Below the pieces are notes generated by a model, which searched no databases, was not told where the DNA came from, and saw only the letters and a program-made list of their open reading frames with translations. The translations under genes were made by a program, and so were the position numbers. From assembly GCA_010092695.1 (NCBI GenBank), contig JAADJJ010000001.1, positions 3,968,001 to 4,032,000 of the forward strand: 64,000 nt of DNA. Direction: 5' to 3'. Positions 36,993-44,745 of the stretch are shown piece by piece. This DNA comes from Enterobacteriaceae bacterium 4M9 (GTDB taxonomy: Bacteria > Pseudomonadota > Gammaproteobacteria > Enterobacterales > Enterobacteriaceae). Position 1 is the stretch's first letter, and every line of letters starts with the position of its first letter.

Positions 36993-37159
36993 GGCGATTT
37001 ACATACGGTTAGTCGGGTTTGATGCCTTAAGTCTACGCCCCTGCTCCCGCATCGTCTCGGAAAATACGTGATGGATTGCCCGGTGACGGCTTTGTAACCC
37101 GGCACCACAATCCCGTAGAATAGCCACAAACTTTCATTCCACGAATCAGGAGCCGATTC

Positions 37160-38440
37160 ATGAGCCAGTCTGAAACCCTTTATGCCGCCGCGCGCGAGCT
37201 TATCCCCGGTGGCGTAAACTCTCCGGTTCGCGCCTTCAGCGGCGTGGGCGGTACGCCGCTGTTTATCGAACGTGCCGACGGCGCATTTATTTATGACGTC
37301 GATGGTAAAGCCTATATCGACTATGTCGGCTCATGGGGCCCGATGGTGCTCGGGCACAACAACGCCACCATCCGCAACGCGGTAATTGAAGCCGCCGAAC
37401 GCGGCCTGAGCTTCGGCGCACCGACCGGCATGGAAGTGAAAATGGCGCAGCTTGTCACCGACCTCGTGCCGTCAATGGACATGGTGCGTATGGTGAACTC
37501 CGGCACCGAAGCCACCATGAGCGCCATTCGCCTGGCGCGCGGTTTCACCGGGCGCGACAAAATCATCAAATTTGAAGGCTGCTATCACGGCCACGCCGAC
37601 TGCCTGCTGGTGAAAGCCGGTTCCGGCGCGCTGACGCTCGGCCAGCCGAACTCACCGGGCGTTCCGGCCGACTTCGCTAAACACACCCTGACCTGTACCT
37701 ACAACGACCTCGCCTCCGTGCGCACCGCGTTCGAGCAGTATCCACAGGACATTGCCTGCATTATCGTTGAGCCGGTGGCGGGCAACATGAACTGCATACC
37801 GCCGCAGCCGGACTTCCTGCCAGGCCTGCGCGCGCTGTGCGACGAGTTCGGCGCGTTGCTGATTATTGATGAAGTGATGACCGGCTTTCGCGTCGCACTC
37901 GGCGGCGCCCAGGCGTACTACGACGTCACGCCGGACCTGACCTGCCTTGGCAAAATCATCGGCGGCGGCATGCCGGTGGGCGCTTTCGGCGGTCGCCGCG
38001 ACGTAATGGACGCGCTGGCACCGACCGGTCCGGTTTACCAGGCGGGCACGCTCTCCGGCAACCCGGTGGCAATGGCGGCGGGCTATGCCTGCCTGCAACA
38101 GGTGGCACAGCCGGGCGTGCATGAAACGCTGGACAGTCTGACCACGCAACTCGCCGCTGGCCTGCTGAATGCTGCCAAAGAAGCAGGCATTCCGCTGGTG
38201 GTCAACCACGTTGGCGGCATGTTCGGTATCTTCTTTACCGACGCCGAGCGCGTCACCTGCTATCAGGACGTGGTGGCCTGTGATACGGAACGCTTTAAGC
38301 GCTTCTTCCACCTGATGCTCGACGAAGGCGTTTACCTGGCGCCGTCAGCGTTCGAAGCGGGCTTTATGTCCATTGCCCACAGTGAAGAAGACATCAATAA
38401 CACCATTGATGCCGCACGCCGCGCATTCGCGAAGCTGTAA
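37160..38440 (+). CDS. hemL: Glutamate-1-semialdehyde 2,1-aminomutase
   Basis: HemL makes 5-aminolevulinate from glutamate-1-semialdehyde for heme synthesis. The 426-residue PLP enzyme has the IIDEVMTGFR aspartate segment and the PLP lysine in CLGKIIGGGMPVGAFGG (about residue 265), and it matches the E. coli length. AGGAG lies upstream of the ATG. A bidirectional terminator separates it from the convergent fhuB. Confidence 0.98.
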   Translation: MSQSETLYAAARELIPGGVNSPVRAFSGVGGTPLFIERADGAFIYDVDGKAYIDYVGSWGPMVLGHNNATIRNAVIEAAERGLSFGAPTGMEVKMAQLVTDLVPSMDMVRMVNSGTEATMSAIRLARGFTGRDKIIKFEGCYHGHADCLLVKAGSGALTLGQPNSPGVPADFAKHTLTCTYNDLASVRTAFEQYPQDIACIIVEPVAGNMNCIPPQPDFLPGLRALCDEFGALLIIDEVMTGFRVALGGAQAYYDVTPDLTCLGKIIGGGMPVGAFGGRRDVMDALAPTGPVYQAGTLSGNPVAMAAGYACLQQVAQPGVHETLDSLTTQLAAGLLNAAKEAGIPLVVNHVGGMFGIFFTDAERVTCYQDVVACDTERFKRFFHLMLDEGVYLAPSAFEAGFMSIAHSEEDINNTIDAARRAFAKL

Positions 38441-38455
38441 CTCGCCGCTGTAACG

Positions 38456-38489
38456 AAAAAGGCCGCTGCGTGAACCGCAGCGGCCTTTT
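38456..38489. terminator. Bidirectional terminator between hemL and fhuB
   Basis: A perfect 10-bp stem GGCCGCTGCG/CGCAGCGGCC (38461-38470 with 38476-38485) is flanked by A5 on the left and TTTTC on the right, serving both convergent genes. Confidence 0.9.
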
Positions 38490-38508
38490 CTTTTGCCTTA
38501 ATTCAGCG

Positions 38509-40488
38509 TCATTTCCCCTGCCTTCTCAGCAGCAGCACAAAGTACGGCGCGCCAATGAAGGTCGCCAGCAACCCGGCTGGAATTTGATCCGGGAACAGGA
38601 ACATACGCCCGCACCAGTCGGCCAGCACCATTAACGCGCCGCCCAGCAGCGCGGCAATAAGGAGCTGCGGCAGCGCGCGGCGAAAACCGAGCATACGTGT
38701 AATATGCGGGGCCATCAGGCCAACAAAACTCAGCGGGCCGATAACCAGCGTGGCGGTGGCGGTGAGCGTAGCGGCCAGCAGTAACAGCGCCAGGCGCACC
38801 GGCGTGAGCGCAATACCCACACCTCTGGCTGTGGCGCTACCGAGTGGCAGTATCTGTAGCCAACGCTGGCACAGCGGCGTCAGCACCAGCAAAAACACCA
38901 TTACGGCGGCGGTACGCAGCGCCTGCTCGCCGGTCACGCTGTAGGTCGAACCCGAGATCCACGTCAGCAGCGTCGCCATACGCGGGTCACCGCTGGCAAG
39001 CAGTAACATCAGCAGCATACTAAACGCAGTACTGAGCGCCATCCCGGCCAGCAGCATACGCTGGGGTGAAAAGCCGCCACGCCCGCCGACTACGGTAATG
39101 ATGAGCAGCGTCACCGCGGCACCGAGGCTACCCGCAGGCAGCAGCCAGGCAAAGGCATCTCCCGGCACCATAAACATCATGACTACCACGCCGAACGCAG
39201 CACCGGAGCTAATACCCAGCACCTCCGGGCTTGCCATGCCGTTGCCGGTCAGACGCTGAATAATACAGCCCGCCACCGCCAGCATCATGCCTGCGCTAAG
39301 TGCGGCCAATACACGCGGCCAGCGCCACTGCCACACATCACGAAGCCCGCTTCCCGTTGCCCAGCGCCAGCCTTCGGCATCGCGACCAAAGGTCAGCGCC
39401 ACCGCCAGCAATAACAGCAGTAGCCCCAGGCCGAGTAAGGCATAGCCGAGCACGTGATGGCGTTCATTCGTCACCTGGGCACCCTGCGACATTGATGGCT
39501 CGCGCGACGTGCGCAGGCGCGGCAGCAGCCACAGCAGCAGCGGCGCACCAATCATTGCCGTCACCGTACCGGTAGAGATCTCGCGCCATACCGTCGCCAG
39601 CCAGACAATAAGCTGGTCAGAAAGCCAGAGGATCAGTGCGCCAATCACCGCCGCCAGCACCATGCGAGTGAGCAGGCGGCGCGCACCCAGCATCTTCGCC
39701 AGCAGCGGCGCAAACAGACCGATAAAACCAACAATGCCGACCGCATTAACCAGCAGTGCACTAATGGCGACGGCGAGCGTGAGCGCCAGCAGCCGCATCA
39801 GCGACAACGCCAGTCCCAGGTTACGTGCCACACCGTCATCAAGCCCAATCAACGTCAGCGGGCGCAGCATCAGCACTACCAACACCACGGCACCCAGCAG
39901 ACGCGGCCACAGCTCACGCACGCCGTGCCAGTCGGTCTGCGTCAGTGAACCTGTGCTCCATAAAAACACGTTCTGCAACGCATCATGATTGAAAATCACC
40001 AGCAGCTGATTAACCGCACCGCAGTACATGCTCATTACCAGACCCGCCAGAATCAGCGTGACCGGCGACAGACGCTTGCCCCAGGCCGCGCCAAACACCA
40101 GCAGCGCGACAAGACCGGCGCCGGCAAGGGCTGCGAACTGTTGCAGGAACACCGGCAACGTCCACAACGTGGCGACCGTCACACCAAGCTGCGCGCCGGT
40201 GGCCACGCCGAGCGTCGTCGGCTCTGCCAGCGGGTTACGCAGCACCTGCTGGAACAGCACGCCTGCCAGCCCCAGCCCGGCGCCCACCAGCAGCGCTATC
40301 GCCAGACGCGGCAGCGCACTGTAATAAAACAGCATCTCGCTGATGTTATCGATATCTGGCTGCCGCCACGCCTGGCCCCAGGCCGTACGTGGCAACAGCG
40401 CCGTCAGGTTATGGAATGTCAGCAGCAGCGCACTGATAAACAGCGCCGACAGCAGCAGTACCGGCAGAGCAAGGGAACGTGTTTTCAT
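38509..40488 (-). CDS. fhuB: Ferrichrome ABC transporter permease FhuB
   Basis: FhuB forms the inner-membrane channel for ferric hydroxamates. The 659-residue protein is a fused double permease: two FecCD-type halves, each with about ten membrane segments and a cytoplasmic loop for FhuC (NPLAEPTTLG in the first half, GNGMASPEVLG in the second). I chose the ATG at 40488 (MKTRSLALP), which overlaps the fhuD stop in ATGA; the longer frame to 40614 lies inside fhuD. Confidence 0.96.
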   Translation of the reverse strand: MKTRSLALPVLLLSALFISALLLTFHNLTALLPRTAWGQAWRQPDIDNISEMLFYYSALPRLAIALLVGAGLGLAGVLFQQVLRNPLAEPTTLGVATGAQLGVTVATLWTLPVFLQQFAALAGAGLVALLVFGAAWGKRLSPVTLILAGLVMSMYCGAVNQLLVIFNHDALQNVFLWSTGSLTQTDWHGVRELWPRLLGAVVLVVLMLRPLTLIGLDDGVARNLGLALSLMRLLALTLAVAISALLVNAVGIVGFIGLFAPLLAKMLGARRLLTRMVLAAVIGALILWLSDQLIVWLATVWREISTGTVTAMIGAPLLLWLLPRLRTSREPSMSQGAQVTNERHHVLGYALLGLGLLLLLLAVALTFGRDAEGWRWATGSGLRDVWQWRWPRVLAALSAGMMLAVAGCIIQRLTGNGMASPEVLGISSGAAFGVVVMMFMVPGDAFAWLLPAGSLGAAVTLLIITVVGGRGGFSPQRMLLAGMALSTAFSMLLMLLLASGDPRMATLLTWISGSTYSVTGEQALRTAAVMVFLLVLTPLCQRWLQILPLGSATARGVGIALTPVRLALLLLAATLTATATLVIGPLSFVGLMAPHITRMLGFRRALPQLLIAALLGGALMVLADWCGRMFLFPDQIPAGLLATFIGAPYFVLLLRRQGK

Positions 40489-41372
40489 GGCCGTGCTCCC
40501 AGCGCGCCGTCGAGCACACGGCAGAAATGCATGGCTGACAGTGTTGCCCCGTAAAACCACACCGACTGCACGCGAGTAAAACGCTTCTGGCGTACAAACG
40601 GCATGGCCTGCCACAGCGGCATAGCGGCAATCTGGCGCATCAGCGCATCATCACCATGCGCAAAGCACACCACCTGCGCCGTTTTCACCGCCGCCAGCCG
40701 TTCCAGGCCAACGACCGCACTGCCCCAGAAGTTCACTTCTCCCTGCCAGGCGTTCTCCAGGCCTAATTCATCCATCACCTGCTGGAACAGACTATTTTTG
40801 CCAATGATCAGCGCATGGCGCGCATCCATCAATGACATCAGCAGCAGCGGCTGTCCGCGCCAGGGCGCAAAACGCGCTTTCATGCTCGCCATAAACTCAT
40901 CGAACTGCCCAAGGTGAGCGCGCGCTCGCTGACCGAGGCCCAGGCGCTCGCCAACGGCAGTCAACGACGCGCGCGCGCTGGTAAGGGGCTGCGAGCCGTC
41001 GCTAAAGCGCACGCCCATGCCCGGCGCAATGCGTTCGATTTTTTCAGGCTTTGGGCCGTAGCCCGCAGAATAGAGAATCAACGAGGGATGAAGCTGGCTT
41101 AGTAGTTCAAGGTTAGGTTCGGTGCGCAGGCCCACGTCAATGACGCCGTCCGGCAGCGCCGGTTGCCCGACCCACAGGCGATAGTTGCGGGCATCGGCCA
41201 CCGCCAGCGGTGCCACACCCAGCGCCAGCAGCAGTTCCACCGGCAGCCATTCCAGCGCCACGATGCGGTCAAGTTCAGGCAAACCAGCACGGCTGATGCC
41301 CGGAGTCATCAGAAGCGGCGAAAGCGCCATTGCGGTCAGCAAACGGCGGCGCGTGATTGAAGAATCAAACAT
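40485..41372 (-). CDS. fhuD: Ferric hydroxamate periplasmic binding protein FhuD
   Basis: FhuD carries ferrichrome and other hydroxamates from FhuA to FhuBC. The 295-residue precursor starts MFDSSITRRRLLTAMALSPLL; the twin-arginine ITRRRLL suggests Tat-type export, as reported for E. coli FhuD. The mature part has RIVALEWLPVELLLALG and the FYGATLSAMHF end typical of the family. The long reading open to 41843 is an overlap with fhuC and is rejected. Confidence 0.96.
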   Translation of the reverse strand: MFDSSITRRRLLTAMALSPLLMTPGISRAGLPELDRIVALEWLPVELLLALGVAPLAVADARNYRLWVGQPALPDGVIDVGLRTEPNLELLSQLHPSLILYSAGYGPKPEKIERIAPGMGVRFSDGSQPLTSARASLTAVGERLGLGQRARAHLGQFDEFMASMKARFAPWRGQPLLLMSLMDARHALIIGKNSLFQQVMDELGLENAWQGEVNFWGSAVVGLERLAAVKTAQVVCFAHGDDALMRQIAAMPLWQAMPFVRQKRFTRVQSVWFYGATLSAMHFCRVLDGALGARP

Positions 41373-41380
41373 TGTCGGCC

Positions 41381-42178
41381 TCACCAGACGAAACTGACCG
41401 GCGCACTGCCCGACGGATGCGGCAAAATGCCCATCGGGATGCCGTAAATCTGCTCCAGCGTTTCGCTGTTCATCATGTCCGCAGGCGTGCCCTGGGCAAT
41501 GGTTTCGCCGCCGCGCAACGCCACCATCCAGTCGCAGTAACGCGCTGCCATGTTGATGTCGTGCAGCACCGCAATCACCGTCAGCCCACGCTCCTCGCTC
41601 AGGTGGTGAATCAACGCATGTACTTCCACCTGATGAGCAACGTCCAGCGCTGACGTCGGTTCGTCGAGCAGTAAACAGCGGCTGTCCTGGGCCACCAGCA
41701 TGGCAATCCACGCGCGCTGGCGTTCGCCGCCGGAGAGGCTGTCCACCAGCCGATGGGCGAAGGGTTTCAGGCCAACAAGGGAAATCGCTTCCTCCACCTT
41801 CTCCCGGTCCGCGACGCCAAAACGCCCCAGCGCACCGTGCCACGGATAGCGGCCAATCGCCACCAGCTCGCGCACGGTCATGCCTTCTGCTGCGGGCAAC
41901 TGCTGCGGCAGATAAGCCACCATGCGGGCAAAGGCTTTACTGTTCCAGCTGTCCAGCGGCTGTCCGGCGAGCAGAATGTCGCCTTCAGACGGTTTCTGGT
42001 GACGACCCAGCATTTTCAGCAGCGTCGATTTGCCGGAGCCATTGTGGCCGATAAGACCGGTGACTTTACCGGCGGGGAAGGTCAAAGAGAGTGAGTGCAG
42101 CAGCGTGCGTCCCGGCACGCGAAAGGTGACATCATTGAGGCTAAAGGTTGCCTCCTGAACGCTCGGTTTATCCTGCAT
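41381..42178 (-). CDS. fhuC: Ferric hydroxamate ABC transporter ATPase FhuC
   Basis: FhuC powers hydroxamate uptake. The 265-residue protein has the Walker A GHNGSGKST at 44-52, the Q-loop LPQQLP, the signature LSGGERQ, Walker B LLLDEPTSALD and the switch histidine in VLHDINMA. The ATG at 42178 gives exactly the E. coli length. It lies eight bases before fhuD and 55 bases after fhuA, with a GC hairpin in the latter gap. Confidence 0.97.
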   Translation of the reverse strand: MQDKPSVQEATFSLNDVTFRVPGRTLLHSLSLTFPAGKVTGLIGHNGSGKSTLLKMLGRHQKPSEGDILLAGQPLDSWNSKAFARMVAYLPQQLPAAEGMTVRELVAIGRYPWHGALGRFGVADREKVEEAISLVGLKPFAHRLVDSLSGGERQRAWIAMLVAQDSRCLLLDEPTSALDVAHQVEVHALIHHLSEERGLTVIAVLHDINMAARYCDWMVALRGGETIAQGTPADMMNSETLEQIYGIPMGILPHPSGSAPVSFVW

Positions 42179-42196
42179 AACTCGCCAACCTGTTGA

Positions 42197-42218
42197 AGGG
42201 CACGGCGAACCGTGCCCT
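42197..42218 (-). other. Intercistronic hairpin between fhuA and fhuC
   Basis: A perfect 9-bp stem AGGGCACGG/CCGTGCCCT has a TTCG tetraloop on the transcript strand and no T-run behind it. Such a hairpin can protect upstream fhuA mRNA from 3' decay and lower expression of fhuCDB relative to the receptor. Confidence 0.7.
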
Positions 42219-42233
42219 GAGAGGAAAGATAAA

Positions 42234-44456
42234 TCAGAAGCTGAACGTCGCGGTGGCAATCACCTGACGCTCTGCGCCCCAGTAGCAGGCGTAATCACGA
42301 TAGCAGCTGGAGACATAGTCGCGGTTGAACAGGTTCGTTACGTTCACACCCACCGACGAGCCAGGCAACCCAACGCGCGCCAGATCGTATTTAACGGTGG
42401 CGTCAGCAACGGTATAGCTCGGTACATTAAAGGTCTGGTTCGCCTTATCCACCGTGGTGTAGAAACTGGAGGTGTTCCCGACATAGCGAACGCCTGCGCC
42501 CATCGTTAACCCACTCAGCGCCGTTTCATGGAAGGTGTAATCCATCCACAGTGACGCCATGTTACGCGGAACTTCCGCCGGGCGCTTGCCCTGGAAGTTA
42601 GTATCTTCGGTATATTCCGCGTCGGTATAGCTGTACGCCGCCGTCATGTCGATATTGGCGGTCAGCGCCGCTTTCGCTTCCAGCTCAAAACCGCGTGAAC
42701 GAATCTCGCCGCCCATGACGCTGAACATCGCATTGCGCGGATCCGCAGTCAGGTTTTTGTCTTTGGTAATCTGGAACACCGACGCGGTCACGACAATCGG
42801 CTGATCCTTAGGCACATATTTCACACCCGCTTCATACTGCTTGCCGCGAGACGGATCGAACGCCGTGCCTTCCAGCGAACGTCCGGCGTTTGGCTCAAAC
42901 GACTCGCTGTAGCTGAAGTACGGCGTGATACCGTTATCAAACAGATAGTTGATGCCGCCGCGCCAGGTGAAGGCTTCGTCGCGGTTCACATTATCAGAGG
43001 CATCGGCATAGCTGGTTTTGCGGGTGTGTACGCTGGATTTGGCAAAGTCATAGCGCCCGCCGAGCGTCATGACCCACTGGTTCCATTCTGCCTGGTCCTG
43101 CACATACAGGCCAGTCTGCTCCAGGCGGTTAAGCACCTGGTATTTATCTGCGTACGGATAGATATTCGATGGCGTCACACCGCCCTTGTTCAGATCAAGC
43201 GGATCGGCTGCGCCATACTGAGCGTCAACGTCGTTACGGCTGCGCAGGTAGTCCACGCCAGTCAAAAGCGTATGCTCGACCGCACCGGTATCAAACTTGC
43301 TTTCAACCTGGGTATCCACGCCAAAGTTGGTCAGGTCTTCGTCTGAGCGCACGTAGCTGCGGCTGAGCACGCCAGGCTGGTCCGTCATGCCAAAGCCGTA
43401 GACCGAGCGATACATGGTATTCACATGGGAATAGCGCAGGTTCTGGCGCACGGTAAAGGTGTCGTTAAAAGCGTGCGCGAAGCTGTAGCCCACCATCTGC
43501 TGGCGGCGCTGCATTTTGTTGTCCGGATCGCCTTCGTTAAAGTCGGTCGGCAGCTTATGCGACTGGCCGTTGGCATCCACATACGGCACCACGGTGCCGG
43601 TGCGCGGCAGCCAGCCGTAGTAACCGGCGTTCGGGTCGCTCTGGAAGTTGCTCAGGAAGGTAAAATCGGTTTTGTCATCCGGACGCCAGCTAAAGGAAGG
43701 GGCAATGGCGTAGCGGTTAGCCTTGACGCTCTGCTGCTGGGCGTTCTGGCTGAAAGCCAGACCGGTTAAGCGGTAAGAATAAACACCGTTGTCGTCTATC
43801 GCATCGCTGAAGTCAAACCCGGTCTGAAAAAGGCTACGGGAACCGGCCTTGAACTGAATTTCGCGCAGCGGTTCGGTGGTCGGGCGTTTGCTGACCATCG
43901 ACACCACACCGCCGGGATTGCTGTTGCCATAAAGAACAGATACTGGCCCGCGAATCAACTCTGCGCGTTCCAGAAAATAAGGATCCATCGACACTTCAGA
44001 GTAGTTATTGCCCTGCAAACGCAAACCATCCAGATACTGGTTGGTGTTCACCGTTGACGGTGAGGTAAAGCCACGAATGGAAACCACATCGTAGGTGTTG
44101 GAACTGCCGCGAGTGGCAAACACACCTGGCGTATAGCTTAAGGCCTCTTTGACGGTCTGCGGCTGGCGCATGTTCATCTCTTCACGCGTCACCACAGAAA
44201 TTGACTGCGGGGTTTTCTCGATTGGCGTGTCGGTTTTGGTCGCCGTCGCCGTGCGTTTTGCGGCGATGGTCGGGGCCGGCCCCCAGGCGCTTTCCGGCTG
44301 GACTGATGCCGCTCCTGCGGTAACAGTGATGGTATCTTCTTTGGTGTTGTCTGCAGCCAGGGCAGATGCAGAAATGCCGCCAAGTGCCGCAGCAATCAGC
44401 ACGGCAAGACGGCAGACGGAGGCATTGGCCGGCAGGCCAGTGTGTAAACGCGCCAT
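42234..44456 (-). CDS. fhuA: Ferrichrome outer membrane receptor FhuA
   Basis: FhuA is the TonB-dependent receptor for ferrichrome and, in E. coli, also for phages T1, T5 and phi80 and for colicin M. The 740-residue precursor has a signal peptide (cleavage near SALAADN), the TonB box DTITVTA at 41-47, the plug domain (TPQSISVVTREEM, RGFTSPSTVNTNQYLDG, IRGPVSVLYG) and a 22-strand barrel ending in phenylalanine (ATATFSF). Extracellular loops differ from E. coli. It is the first gene of fhuACDB and has a Fur-like site upstream. Confidence 0.97.
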   Translation of the reverse strand: MARLHTGLPANASVCRLAVLIAAALGGISASALAADNTKEDTITVTAGAASVQPESAWGPAPTIAAKRTATATKTDTPIEKTPQSISVVTREEMNMRQPQTVKEALSYTPGVFATRGSSNTYDVVSIRGFTSPSTVNTNQYLDGLRLQGNNYSEVSMDPYFLERAELIRGPVSVLYGNSNPGGVVSMVSKRPTTEPLREIQFKAGSRSLFQTGFDFSDAIDDNGVYSYRLTGLAFSQNAQQQSVKANRYAIAPSFSWRPDDKTDFTFLSNFQSDPNAGYYGWLPRTGTVVPYVDANGQSHKLPTDFNEGDPDNKMQRRQQMVGYSFAHAFNDTFTVRQNLRYSHVNTMYRSVYGFGMTDQPGVLSRSYVRSDEDLTNFGVDTQVESKFDTGAVEHTLLTGVDYLRSRNDVDAQYGAADPLDLNKGGVTPSNIYPYADKYQVLNRLEQTGLYVQDQAEWNQWVMTLGGRYDFAKSSVHTRKTSYADASDNVNRDEAFTWRGGINYLFDNGITPYFSYSESFEPNAGRSLEGTAFDPSRGKQYEAGVKYVPKDQPIVVTASVFQITKDKNLTADPRNAMFSVMGGEIRSRGFELEAKAALTANIDMTAAYSYTDAEYTEDTNFQGKRPAEVPRNMASLWMDYTFHETALSGLTMGAGVRYVGNTSSFYTTVDKANQTFNVPSYTVADATVKYDLARVGLPGSSVGVNVTNLFNRDYVSSCYRDYACYWGAERQVIATATFSF

Positions 44457-44494
44457 TGTGATTTTCTCTGAATGAATGGATGTCTGAGAACGTA

Positions 44495-44515
44495 AACGAT
44501 AATTATTATTATGGG
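44495..44515 (-). promoter_or_regulatory. Fur box upstream of fhuA
   Basis: The AT-rich segment contains GATAATTATTATTATG (44498-44513), resembling the GATAATGATAATCATTATC consensus in its hexamer units, 39 bases upstream of the fhuA ATG. Iron repression by Fur is known for fhu in E. coli. Confidence 0.65.
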
Positions 44516-44691
44516 CGAGGATAATAGGCGAAACGCTGCCAGGTTTTCAAGTACAACCTGGCGCGCCAGGAGCCGTCATAGCAGGAATCAGCCTTAATAA
44601 TGACCGGTGATTTATGTTTCATTCACACAACGTTCATCCCGCCACGCAGAGTCAAACACTGAAAGTGCTTACGTCATATCTCAAATAAAAT

Positions 44692-44720
44692 AAAAGCCCG
44701 CGAATGGATTGCGGGCTTTT
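44692..44720 (-). terminator. mrcB terminator
   Basis: A 10-bp stem AAAAGCCCGC/GCGGGCTTTT (44692-44701 with 44711-44720) is followed by AT-rich sequence on the minus strand, 25 bases past the mrcB stop. Confidence 0.85.
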
Positions 44721-44745
44721 CAGGTAATTCATTCAGCGCTCTGGA

